Source of the DNA: JAAXHB01 sp965214945
Lineage (GTDB): Bacteria; Actinomycetota; Acidimicrobiia; Acidimicrobiales; Aldehydirespiratoraceae
Assembly (NCBI GenBank): GCA_965214945.1
Contig: OZ244029.1
Location: forward strand, 1,860,001-1,924,000
Reading direction: 5' to 3'
Length of the DNA stretch: 64,000 nucleotides
Made by a program: the position numbers and the translations under genes
Part shown: positions 34,146-42,240 of the stretch, in pieces
Layout of the letters: each line of letters starts with the position of its first letter
Position numbering within the stretch: position 1 is the stretch's first letter
Notes under the pieces: model-generated
Told to the model about the DNA's origin: nothing
Database searches by the model: none
Seen by the model: the letters and a program-made list of their open reading frames with translations, nothing else

Positions 34146-34775
34146 ATGGCTGAAATTCATGATGCGAGCAATACGAGCCAGTCGAACGCAACCACGGTGG
34201 CAGTCGCCGCGGACGGTGTGATCATCGACTGGGTTACCGGTCTCAGGTCCCATGTGGCGGCCCGACTGCGAGTCCCCCCTGAGCGCTTAAGCGAGAACGT
34301 GTCTTGGAACCTGGCCGAATGGGGAGTCGACAACCCTCAGGAGTACCTTCGAGGGTTCTTGTCGTCGCCAATGGCTGCGAGGGTCAGCCCGATTGACGAC
34401 GCAGCGCAGGGACTGGCTGAGCTGAGGGGCGCCGGCTTCTCGGTGCTGGCGGTCACGCGGCGCCAGCACATGGTGGGCGACGATGCTTACGCCCGGTCGA
34501 AGGCCCGAGAGATCACCGCCCAATGGTTCGAAGACCACCCCGAGCTGGGAGTCGGCCCGAGCGAGTTAGTGTTCACCGCCGATCCGGTGTCTGTGAGAGC
34601 TGACGTGTGGATCGACAATGCGCCGGGGCGGGTGGAGCGCCTGTTGAAGCAGAACAAGCCGGTGTGGGTGATGCCCCAGCCCTGGAACCGCTCAGTGCAG
34701 ACCCGCCCGGGAGTGCACGTCTTGTTCGACTGCTGGAAATCGGTCGAAGACCTGATCGGAGCCCACCGCGCCTGA
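34146..34775 (+). CDS. HAD-like protein lacking the nucleophile Asp (5'-nucleotidase-related)
   Basis: 209 residues from the ATG at 34146; ATGs at 34113 and 34137 are in frame but overlap the divergent HIT promoter. The N-terminal strand VAVAADGVIIDW resembles the DxDG motif of HAD/NT5C proteins, but the first Asp is Ala. Later segments (GFSVLAVTRRQ, VSVRADVWIDNAPGRVERLL, VHVLFDCW) fit the HAD lid-and-core order, with the acidic motif IDNAP. It may therefore be a binding protein rather than a phosphatase. The family call is moderate. Confidence 0.5.
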   Translation: MAEIHDASNTSQSNATTVAVAADGVIIDWVTGLRSHVAARLRVPPERLSENVSWNLAEWGVDNPQEYLRGFLSSPMAARVSPIDDAAQGLAELRGAGFSVLAVTRRQHMVGDDAYARSKAREITAQWFEDHPELGVGPSELVFTADPVSVRADVWIDNAPGRVERLLKQNKPVWVMPQPWNRSVQTRPGVHVLFDCWKSVEDLIGAHRA

Positions 34776-34815
34776 GCCACCGCCCAGTGAGACTCCGGGC
34801 CCAGCAGCCGTTACC

Positions 34816-34854
34816 AGAGCAAGTTGAGGTCGGTCTAGAGCAAGTTGAGGTCGG
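34816..34854. repeat. 18-bp direct repeat at the methyltransferase stop
   Basis: agagcaagttgaggtcgg at 34816-34833 and 34837-34854 (period 21 bp). The second copy encodes the final residues of the methyltransferase; the first lies beyond its stop, so the gene tail was duplicated. Confidence 0.9.
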
Positions 34855-36448
34855 GCTCGCTCCAAAAGCCCGCAAGAGGCTTGACGGCACCGGCGGCGTA
34901 TTCTCTGAGCCTGCGCTCTGCATCTGGCTCGAAGATTTTCATTGCGTCAAACACCAGATTCGGGTTTAGTGAACGCAGAGCCCTGTCTCCCGAGCTGCCG
35001 GGCTTGGGCAGATCGGATGTGAGAAGCAGAATACGGGCATGGTCTGGATGTCCGATTCTTTTGAAGCCGCTTTTGGATTGAAGCACTAGGATGCGGCCCA
35101 GAGACTTCCAGAGGGTGTCCGTTCGCATCAGGCCGGGTCGTGAGGTTGTGAACGCACCGGATACATCAACATGCCAATCTCGGCCGGTCTTGTCTCTCGC
35201 CAAGAAGTCAAACTGTATCCCGAGTCGTGCCATACGGTCATTGGTTTTGACAATCTCAAAACCCGATTCCTTAAGACAGTTACGAGCCAAGTCTTGGGCC
35301 GTCTTGCCCTCGCGCACGGCACGCGCCTGAAAGTCCTCCTGCGGCTGTATGTGACGGCTAGCCTTCGCTGATGGTCTGTCACCTGATTTCGGCGCAGCAT
35401 TCAATGTGGTATGATTAAGTTCAGCATCAACCGGGCCAATATCAATCGGAAATAAGCGGCGGGCGCGTGTCTCATTGGTTTGGTGGCGGGCGCGTGTCTC
35501 ATTGGTTTGATTGGCGGTCGGCACCGGTTCAGAAGCCAGACGCCTGCGGGCTATTTCGCAGTAGCCGGCGTCGATATCGAAGCCGATGCCCTGCCTTCCG
35601 GCCCGTTTGGCAGCCACCAGCGTCGTTCCAGAGCCCATGAACGGATCGAGCACCACATCGCCCTTATAGGTGTAGAGATCGATGAGCCGGCGCGGCAGCT
35701 CCACCGGGAACGGGGCCGGATGACCCACCCGCCGGGCAGATTCCGCGTCGATGCGCCACACATCCAGCGTCGCCTCCATGAACTCGTCCGCGGTCAGGGT
35801 GTTCTCATGGGGCAGGCCCTCGGCGGCCCGGCGGGCCCGCGGGCGGGCGCGGTCCATGCGTCCCTTGCTGGCGACGATCACCCGCTCGCTGATGTCGCGC
35901 AGTACGGGATTGGCGGCGCTGCGGTATGAGCCCCAGGCCACCGATCCTGTGGCCCCAGCGGCCTTCTGCCAGATGATCTCGCCGCGCAGAAGCAGCCCCA
36001 AGTCGTCTTGAAGGATGCCGATCACATCCGCGCTGAGACTCCGGTACGGCTTGCGGCCCAGGTTTGCGACGTTGACCGCTATGCGCCCGCCCGGTTCGAG
36101 CACCGTAACGCAGGCCGCGAACACGACGCGCAGCATTTGCAGGTAATCCAAGTAGTCCGCCGGTACCGACGGCCCATCCGCGCCGGTCACAGCCAGCTCG
36201 TACTCCTTGCCGACGAAGTAGGGGGGTGAGGTCACCACCAAGGCGACCGAGTTTGCGGGCAGCACGTCCGCGATCTCGCGGCTATCGCGGCAGTGGATGG
36301 GAGTCGGGTTCTTCGCGAGGCGGTCGACTGCGTCGTCGGAGCTGAATCGAGGTGACTTGAACCGGGCGTAGAACGCGGAGGAGTCGTGGTTCTCACGCCG
36401 CCCCACGCCGAACGCGGACGTGGAGGTGGAGCGGCGCTGGGCGCTCAC
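34835..36448 (-). CDS. Site-specific DNA methyltransferase with fused nuclease-fold-like C-terminal domain
   Basis: 537 residues, GTG start overlapping the upstream stop (GTGA). Beta-class order: motif IV TSPPYF (near 69-74) comes before motif I DPFMGSGTT (near 270), typical of N4-cytosine or N6-adenine enzymes. After a duplicated linker (QTNETRAR twice) a further ~200 residues include GIQFDFLARDKTGRDWHVDVSGAF, which resembles a PD-(D/E)xK core in which the ExK part reads DVS. It might be an inactive nuclease or a recognition domain. No separate restriction endonuclease gene is adjacent. Confidence 0.8.
   Translation of the reverse strand: MSAQRRSTSTSAFGVGRRENHDSSAFYARFKSPRFSSDDAVDRLAKNPTPIHCRDSREIADVLPANSVALVVTSPPYFVGKEYELAVTGADGPSVPADYLDYLQMLRVVFAACVTVLEPGGRIAVNVANLGRKPYRSLSADVIGILQDDLGLLLRGEIIWQKAAGATGSVAWGSYRSAANPVLRDISERVIVASKGRMDRARPRARRAAEGLPHENTLTADEFMEATLDVWRIDAESARRVGHPAPFPVELPRRLIDLYTYKGDVVLDPFMGSGTTLVAAKRAGRQGIGFDIDAGYCEIARRRLASEPVPTANQTNETRARHQTNETRARRLFPIDIGPVDAELNHTTLNAAPKSGDRPSAKASRHIQPQEDFQARAVREGKTAQDLARNCLKESGFEIVKTNDRMARLGIQFDFLARDKTGRDWHVDVSGAFTTSRPGLMRTDTLWKSLGRILVLQSKSGFKRIGHPDHARILLLTSDLPKPGSSGDRALRSLNPNLVFDAMKIFEPDAERRLREYAAGAVKPLAGFWSEPDLNLL
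35458..35509. repeat. 25-bp tandem repeat in the methyltransferase linker
   Basis: 35458-35482 and 35485-35509 are identical (period 27 bp, in frame). They duplicate QTNETRAR exactly at the junction between the catalytic and C-terminal domains. Confidence 0.92.
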
Positions 36449-37635
36449 GGACGGATGGCGAACATCGTGGCCAGCTCCGCCCGGGCCAACGGAGAAAGGG
36501 TGTTCCAGTCGTAGATCGAGCCGCCTATCGAGCCGGAGTCGTCCAACGCCCGCACGAATTCCCGTATCTCGCTCAGCGTGGCCAGCGGCTCCCCCGAAAC
36601 TGTCTCAGCGGAGCCGCCGTCAGTGCCGCCGATGCCGCCGATGCCATGCACGAGCGCATCTTCGTCTGACAAGTTAGCCCTCAGGCGGCGAACCGACTCT
36701 TCGTGATACGAGTAGCCGTCGCCGTAGGTGCCTGAGCGGAACGACCAGTAGCTCATCGGCAACCACACATCGTAGAGCGGCGCCAGCTCACGCCACGGGA
36801 ACACGGGCCAATAATCGAGGTTCACCACCTCGATGAGCACAGGAGGCAGCACAATGGCGCCCAACGGTCCGTCGACGCTGTCGGACACAAGCTGCGAGAA
36901 CGCCACGAGCCGCTCGGCCCGCTCTGTCGGCGTCAGGCCGTCGTCCGTCCATTCGATGTCCACAGCCACCCCGTCGAATCGATGTCCGCTCACTTGAAAC
37001 TCGTCGAGCAGCCTGATGCGGTTCAGGTCGCGACCGTCGAACGTCCACCTGGGCAAGTACCAGGCCACCACCGCCATCCCCCGCTCGTGGGCGCCGATCA
37101 GCCATTGCGCCAGCAGCTCTCTGTCCTCGATGCCGCCTGGTGATCGGGAGCTGTGTCTGGCGGCCTGCAGAAAGACTGTTTTCACGCCGTCCGCGGCCAT
37201 CTGGTCGAGTGCGGCCGCCGTGACCGGCGGATCGTCACCGGCGTAGGGCGGCGAGTAGTCGAACACGTCGACCCATGTTCCGTAGCCGCGGTACACATCT
37301 ACGGTCCGCAAGGCCGGAACGACATCGGCGATACGGGAGGCCTCACCCTCTGCGGACTGCCCCGCCCCCGCTTCGTGTTCACCATCTGCGGGCACACCAT
37401 CTGTGGACGCCTCCGGCGAGGTGACGGCCGCGGCCGCTTCTGACGGGACTGCCGGCTGCGGTGTCAGCGTGTCGGGCGCCTGTGGCTGTGGCGACGGCTC
37501 AACGGTCTCGTCGCCCCGATTTGACACAACAAGCGCCGCCCCCACTAGCGCGCCTACGGCCAATGCCACCGCCGCCAGCATCCACAGCCGCTCCGGGCGG
37601 TCAGGCTTACCTCTTTCAGACGCTGGCTGCTCCAT
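36445..37635 (-). CDS. Membrane-anchored glycoside-hydrolase-like TIM-barrel protein
   Basis: 396 residues from the ATG at 37635. Short basic N-terminus, membrane helix about 17-37 (LWMLAAVALAVGALVGAALVV), a Pro/Ala/Glu-rich linker, then a barrel: VDVFDYSPPYAGDDPPVT, GVKTVFLQAARHSS, GMAVVAWYLPRW, DGVAVDIEWTDDGLTPTERAERL, YDVWLPMSYWSF. This matches the shape of putative glycoside hydrolase-like families. The acidic VDIEWTD is a plausible active site. Outward orientation is inferred from the anchor. Its stop overlaps the methyltransferase start. Confidence 0.65.
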   Translation of the reverse strand: MEQPASERGKPDRPERLWMLAAVALAVGALVGAALVVSNRGDETVEPSPQPQAPDTLTPQPAVPSEAAAAVTSPEASTDGVPADGEHEAGAGQSAEGEASRIADVVPALRTVDVYRGYGTWVDVFDYSPPYAGDDPPVTAAALDQMAADGVKTVFLQAARHSSRSPGGIEDRELLAQWLIGAHERGMAVVAWYLPRWTFDGRDLNRIRLLDEFQVSGHRFDGVAVDIEWTDDGLTPTERAERLVAFSQLVSDSVDGPLGAIVLPPVLIEVVNLDYWPVFPWRELAPLYDVWLPMSYWSFRSGTYGDGYSYHEESVRRLRANLSDEDALVHGIGGIGGTDGGSAETVSGEPLATLSEIREFVRALDDSGSIGGSIYDWNTLSPLARAELATMFAIRP

Positions 37636-37745
37636 TACTGTGACAGTATTGCCGCAGCGCTCGTGCATCCGCGATCCCGGCCGAGATCTGAGCAACACGT
37701 CGGTATCCCAAACCTGCGAGAGCGGCGTCATTAGGCTTGAGCATC

Positions 37746-39362
37746 GTGGACGGGCGTGAACCTGTCGCGGTCTCAGTGGCCCGCCGCCGGCTGTTGCTGG
37801 CGATGGGGTTCGGCGCAGCCAACGTGGCTGTGCTGCAGAAGCTGCCCCTTCGCCGCCGGGGGCGCGCCGGCGGCGAAGGGGCAGCCGCAGAAGCTGGCCG
37901 CGAGCCCGCGTCGGATGGTGATGCCGCTCCCGAATCGGACGAACTGCCGGACGCCCCGGTCGTAGACGAGGCCGCAGCTGTACCTGTCGGCGAGCAGGAG
38001 GTGTTCGACCTGGTGATATCGGGCGGCCGGGTGATCGATCCCAACTCAGGATTCGACGCCGTGGCCAGCCTTGGGATCAAGGGATCAACTGTCGCGGCGT
38101 TCGCATCAATCTCTGCTGCTCCGCTGCTTTCGCCCACAACCATCGACGCCACCGGACTCGTGGTGTCGCCAGGCTTCATCGACATCTTGTCCTACAGCCC
38201 GAACGGCTACGGCGAGTGGTACAAACTCGCTGACGGGGTTACGTCCAACCTTGGCATGCACGGTCTCGACAGCCGAGCCGAACCTTGGTTCGCGGCCCAT
38301 CCGGACGGCAGCTCGCCGATTCACTTCGGCGGCGCTTACGACCATGCCGAGGTACGCTTCATGCACGGCCTAGGGCCTTACCAAGAGGCCGACCCCGTTA
38401 CCGCGGCGGCGATCCTCAGCGACGCTCGAGCCGATCTGAGCGGCGGCTTTATCGGCCTGCACATGCAGCCCGAACACACTCCCGCCACCACCGCGGTTGA
38501 GGTGCTGGCGCACGCCGCGCTCGCGGCGGAGCACGACGTGCCGCTTTGCGTCCACGCCCGCTACTCCGACAACCAGGAGCCCGGCACCAACCTCGAAGCT
38601 ATTGACGAGCTGATCAACGCGGCCCGAGAGACTGGCGCGCACGTCCACGTGGAGCACATCAACTCCACCGGCGGCACCGGCGTGATGGCCGAGGCCCTCG
38701 ACCGGCTGAAGAACGCCCGAGACGACGGCGCACAAATGACGGCGTGCGTTTACCCGTACGACTTTTGGGCTGCGTACGCGCAGTCGGCCAGATTCGACAA
38801 CTGGGAGCAGAAGTACGGCATCGGCTTCAGCGACCTGCAAGTCGTCGGCACAGCAGAACGACTGACCGCCGCCACATTCGACGATGCGCACGCCGCCAAT
38901 GCGCTCACGGCCGCATTCGCGATCCCGCCCGACGACATCAAGATGGCGCTGCAGGCCGATTTCGTGATGGTCGGTAGCGACTCCATCCTCCTGCCGTCAC
39001 ACGCCAGCCATCCCCGCGCCACCGGATGCTTCAGCCGCGTGCTGGGCCGTTACGTCCGCGAACTCGGCGTGATCGACCTGACCTCCGCGTTGTCGAAGAT
39101 GACGATCCAGCCGGCCCGTCTGCTGGAACGCCGCTGCCCTGCCCTGCGCCGCAAAGGGCGGATTGCCATCGGATCAGATGCCGACATCACCGTGTTCGAT
39201 CCGGCGGCCGTCGCCGACCGCTCCACCGTGGACGACCCCGCCCGCGAATCTGAAGGCATCCGCTGGGTGATCGTGGAAGGCAAGGTGATGAAGTCTCCCG
39301 ACAGTTTAGACGTCACTGGCACGTCGCTCCCAGGCCGAGCGCTGCGCTCCGACATCGTCTGA
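37746..39362 (+). CDS. Exported N-acyl-D-amino-acid deacylase-like amidohydrolase
   Basis: 538 residues from the GTG at 37746; a TTG at 37737 is an alternative. The start has a Tat-like ARRRLLLAMGFGAAN. A Glu/Ala-rich linker precedes the amidohydrolase: VISGGRVIDPNSGFDAVASLGIKG, VVSPGFIDILSY, HARYSDNQEPGTNLEAIDEL, HVEHINSTGGTG, VGSDSILLPSHASHPRATGCF, KGRIAIGSDADITVFDP. The usual HxH metal motif is replaced by DILSY, so the metal site differs from the paralogue at 27952. Activity is unproven. Confidence 0.75.
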   Translation: MDGREPVAVSVARRRLLLAMGFGAANVAVLQKLPLRRRGRAGGEGAAAEAGREPASDGDAAPESDELPDAPVVDEAAAVPVGEQEVFDLVISGGRVIDPNSGFDAVASLGIKGSTVAAFASISAAPLLSPTTIDATGLVVSPGFIDILSYSPNGYGEWYKLADGVTSNLGMHGLDSRAEPWFAAHPDGSSPIHFGGAYDHAEVRFMHGLGPYQEADPVTAAAILSDARADLSGGFIGLHMQPEHTPATTAVEVLAHAALAAEHDVPLCVHARYSDNQEPGTNLEAIDELINAARETGAHVHVEHINSTGGTGVMAEALDRLKNARDDGAQMTACVYPYDFWAAYAQSARFDNWEQKYGIGFSDLQVVGTAERLTAATFDDAHAANALTAAFAIPPDDIKMALQADFVMVGSDSILLPSHASHPRATGCFSRVLGRYVRELGVIDLTSALSKMTIQPARLLERRCPALRRKGRIAIGSDADITVFDPAAVADRSTVDDPARESEGIRWVIVEGKVMKSPDSLDVTGTSLPGRALRSDIV

Positions 39363-39464
39363 GCCCTGCCGCGGACTGCGGACCGACATCGGCAGCGATC
39401 GGCCGCGGACCGCGTCCCGACATCGTCTGAACCCGGCGATGATGCCAGTGTCGCAACTGCCGCT

Positions 39465-39476
39465 TACACTCAGATT
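39465..39476 (+). promoter_or_regulatory. carD -10 element, possibly giving a leaderless transcript
   Basis: TACACT at 39465-39470 is followed by six bases and then the GTG at 39477, so the predicted transcription start coincides with the start codon. There is no ribosome binding site. The -35 region is weak. Confidence 0.5.
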
Positions 39477-39962
39477 GTGACCTTCAAGATAGGAGACAGG
39501 GTCGTATATCCCCATCACGGCGCAGCTGAGATAATCCGGCTGGAGAAGCGAGTCTTCTCCGGCGAGGAGAAGGACTACCTGGTGCTGGAGATGACCCACG
39601 GAGACATGACAGTGGCCGTGCCTACGGACAAAGTCGAGGACGTCGGCATGCGCTGGCCCATCGACCCAGAAGACGTGGAAGACTTGTTCGAGGTGATGGC
39701 CCGCCGCGACATCCGCGAGCCGGCGAACTGGTCGCGCCGCTACAAGAACCACCAGGAGAAACTGAAGTCGGGCGACGTCTACCAAGTTGCCGAGGTGGTC
39801 AGGAACTTGGCGCGTCGGCTGGCCGCCAGGGGGCTTTCTGCGGGTGAGAAGGCGCTTTATAACACGGCGCGGACGGTGCTCGTGTCGGAGCTGTCGTTTG
39901 CGTTAAGGGTCACCGAGGAAGAGGCGTCTCTGACAGTCGACGAGGTGCTCGAACGTCCATAA
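39477..39962 (+). CDS. carD: CarD-family RNA polymerase-binding regulator
   Basis: 161 residues, GTG start. MTFKIGDRVVYPHHGAAEIIRLEKRVFSGEEKDYLVLEM is the Tudor-like RNA polymerase-interacting domain; the C-terminal helical DNA-binding domain includes NWSRRYKNHQEKLKSGDVYQVAEVVRNLARR and GLSAGEKALYNTARTVLVSEL. CarD stabilises the open complex at rRNA and other promoters in actinobacteria. Length matches mycobacterial CarD (162). It stands alone. Confidence 0.96.
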   Translation: MTFKIGDRVVYPHHGAAEIIRLEKRVFSGEEKDYLVLEMTHGDMTVAVPTDKVEDVGMRWPIDPEDVEDLFEVMARRDIREPANWSRRYKNHQEKLKSGDVYQVAEVVRNLARRLAARGLSAGEKALYNTARTVLVSELSFALRVTEEEASLTVDEVLERP

Positions 39963-40003
39963 GGCTCGAATCGCCTCTGAGGCATGCCGCGCCCGTGGCA
40001 GTC

Positions 40004-40071
40004 AGCTCAAAATCAGCAGCTCAATCTCAGCAGCTCAAGTCTCGCAGTGCTGAGTTCAAGTCTCGCGGTGC
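40004..40071. repeat. Degenerate short repeats after carD
   Basis: cagcagctcaa and tcaagtctcgc(a/g)gtgc each occur twice in 40014-40071, between the carD stop and the SDR stop. No terminator hairpin stood out. Confidence 0.55.
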
Positions 40072-40180
40072 CGGGCGGCCGCAGCGATGCCAGGGATCCT
40101 GTGTTGCCAGGCGAGCTGAGGCAGCGTCCCAGGCGGGTGCAGCTTCCTAGGCGGGTTGAGGCAGTGACAGGAGCGTCAGT

Positions 40181-40987
40181 TCAGCGCACTAGCCCGCCGC
40201 CGTCGACCACAAGTGACTGTCCGTTGACCATGGCCGCAGCGTCGGACGCGAGCCACACCGCGGCGGCAGCCACCTCGTCGGCGGACAGCAGCCGCCCGTG
40301 GATGTTCGATCCGGCGATCATCTTGGCGAGGTTCTCGTCGTCTCCTATGAAGCCCCGGATCATCGGCGTGTCGGTTGCGCCGGGCAGTAGCGCGTTCACC
40401 CTGATCCCGGAGCGCGCATATTCTTGGGCGGCGGCCTTGGTGAGGCCGACGACTCCGTGCTTCGCTGCTGTGTAGTGGGGCAGCCCTGGCGCTGCCACGA
40501 TTCCCGCTCCCGACGACGTGTTGACGATGGCACCGCTGCCAGCTGCGGACATGTGGCGCAGCTCGTGCTTCATGCACAGGAAAACGCTCGTCAGGTTTGC
40601 CGCGATCATTCGCTTCCACCTGGCCATGTCGAGTTCGTGGAAGCTGCTGATGGCGTCAGTGACGCCCGCGTTGTTGAACGCCGCGTCGATTCGCCCGGTA
40701 GCGGTGACCACCCCATCGACGAGAGTGGCGACAGCGGCCTCGTCGGTCAGATCCGCCAGCACGGCGCTGGCGGCACCTCCCGCGGCATCTATCGCTTCGG
40801 CTGTGCCCCGCGCGCCCGCTAGGTCGCGGTCGACGACCGTTACGTGAGCAGCACCCTGGGTCGCGAACTGAAGCGACGCGGCACGCCCGATGCCGCTAGC
40901 GCCGCCGGTCACCAGCACCGATTTGCCCTCAGCCAACCCCGTGACGGCCGAAGCGCGCCTCATAGCGAACGCCTCAGTGGCATTCAC
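40181..40987 (-). CDS. SDR-family oxidoreductase
   Basis: 268 residues, GTG start (an ATG 24 bp later is an alternative). Classical SDR: VTGGASGIGRAASLQFA, NNAGV, S in NTSSGAG, YTAAK catalytic pair, RVNALLPGATDTPM, and the C-terminal NGQSLVVDGGGLVR. NAD(P)H-dependent oxidation of an alcohol or ketone; the substrate is not deducible. Close to a thiolase gene on the same strand, 88 bp away. Confidence 0.9.
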   Translation of the reverse strand: MNATEAFAMRRASAVTGLAEGKSVLVTGGASGIGRAASLQFATQGAAHVTVVDRDLAGARGTAEAIDAAGGAASAVLADLTDEAAVATLVDGVVTATGRIDAAFNNAGVTDAISSFHELDMARWKRMIAANLTSVFLCMKHELRHMSAAGSGAIVNTSSGAGIVAAPGLPHYTAAKHGVVGLTKAAAQEYARSGIRVNALLPGATDTPMIRGFIGDDENLAKMIAGSNIHGRLLSADEVAAAAVWLASDAAAMVNGQSLVVDGGGLVR

Positions 40988-41074
40988 CGAAGCCGCACCG
41001 TCGGTTATTCGCTTCTGCCGCGCCGTGCTGGAACGCCGCGAGGCGAGAATGCCGCCAGCAGGTCGCAGGCACGC

Positions 41075-42226
41075 TCAAACGCGCTCGATGATTGTGACGT
41101 TGGCCTGGCCGCCGCCTTCGCACATCGTCTGCAGCCCCCAGCGGCCGCGGCGCCGCTCCAGTTCATGGACGAGCGTGGTCATCAGCTTGGCGCCGGTACA
41201 GCCCAGCGGATGCCCCAGCGCGATGGCGCCGCCGTTGACATTGACCTTGGCGTGGTCGATGCCGTGCTCGCGCATCCAGGCGATCGGCACCGAGGCGAAC
41301 GCTTCGTTGCACTCGAAGAGGTCGAAGTCGTCCACCGACATGCCAGTCTTGCCCAGCGCGTAGGCCGTCGCAGGGATCGGGCCGGTCAGCATGATGATCG
41401 GGTCGTCGCCGCGCGCTGAGATGTGATGGATGCGAGCCTTGGGCTTCAGGCCGTGGACTCTCACGGCCCGCTCCGACGCCACGAGCACGGCCGCGGCACC
41501 GTCGCTTATCTGGCTCGACACCGCCGCGGTCAGCCGCCCGCCCTCCGCAAGCGGCGCCAGTGAGGCCATCTTCTCCAGCGACGTGTCGCGGCGCGGCCCC
41601 TCGTCGCAGACGACATGGCCCAGAGACACGATCTCCGCCTCGAACCGTCCCTCGTCGATGGCCCGCACCGCTCGCCGGTGGCTCTCTAGCGCGTAGCGCT
41701 CCATCTCGCCGCGGGTGATGCCCCACTTCTCGGCGATCATCTCCGCTCCGAGGAACTGCGACACCTCCTGGTCGCCGTAGCGCCTCACCCAGCCGTGCGA
41801 GCCACTGAACGGGTCGGCGTGGCCGAGCGGCTCGGCCGCGGTGAGCGCATAGCCGATCGGCACCATCGACATGTTCTGCACACCGCCGGCCACCACCAGG
41901 TCGCAGACGCCGGCCTTGGCGGCCATAGCCGCGAAGCTGATGGCCTGCTGGCCCGACCCGCATTGGCGGTCGACGGTCACGCCAGGAACGGCTTCGGGCA
42001 GGCCGGCAGCGAGCCAGCAGGTCCGGGCGATGTCGCCTGCGTTCGGGCCGACGCTGTCGAGGTTGCCGAAGATCACGTCTTCGACGGCGGCGGGATCGAC
42101 GCCGGTGCGGTCGATCAGCGCGCCGATAGCCACCGCGCCGAGGTCTGCAGGGTGCACCGCCGAGAGCGCTCCCCCACGCCTGCCGGTCGGCGTGCGAACT
42201 GCGTCGACTATGTAGGCCTCTCCCAT
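41075..42226 (-). CDS. Acetyl-CoA acetyltransferase / thiolase
   Basis: 383 residues. Catalytic Cys in DRQCGSGQQAISFAA (near 88), NGGAIALGHPLGCTGAKL, and the second Cys in MCEGGGQANV. It cleaves or forms beta-ketoacyl-CoA. The middle loop signature ECNEAFASVPIAW matches the FadA/acetyl-CoA acyltransferase type more than sterol carrier thiolases. 14 bp separate it from the LLM gene, suggesting co-transcription. Confidence 0.93.
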   Translation of the reverse strand: MGEAYIVDAVRTPTGRRGGALSAVHPADLGAVAIGALIDRTGVDPAAVEDVIFGNLDSVGPNAGDIARTCWLAAGLPEAVPGVTVDRQCGSGQQAISFAAMAAKAGVCDLVVAGGVQNMSMVPIGYALTAAEPLGHADPFSGSHGWVRRYGDQEVSQFLGAEMIAEKWGITRGEMERYALESHRRAVRAIDEGRFEAEIVSLGHVVCDEGPRRDTSLEKMASLAPLAEGGRLTAAVSSQISDGAAAVLVASERAVRVHGLKPKARIHHISARGDDPIIMLTGPIPATAYALGKTGMSVDDFDLFECNEAFASVPIAWMREHGIDHAKVNVNGGAIALGHPLGCTGAKLMTTLVHELERRRGRWGLQTMCEGGGQANVTIIERV

Positions 42227-42240
42227 CGGGGTCTCCTTTG

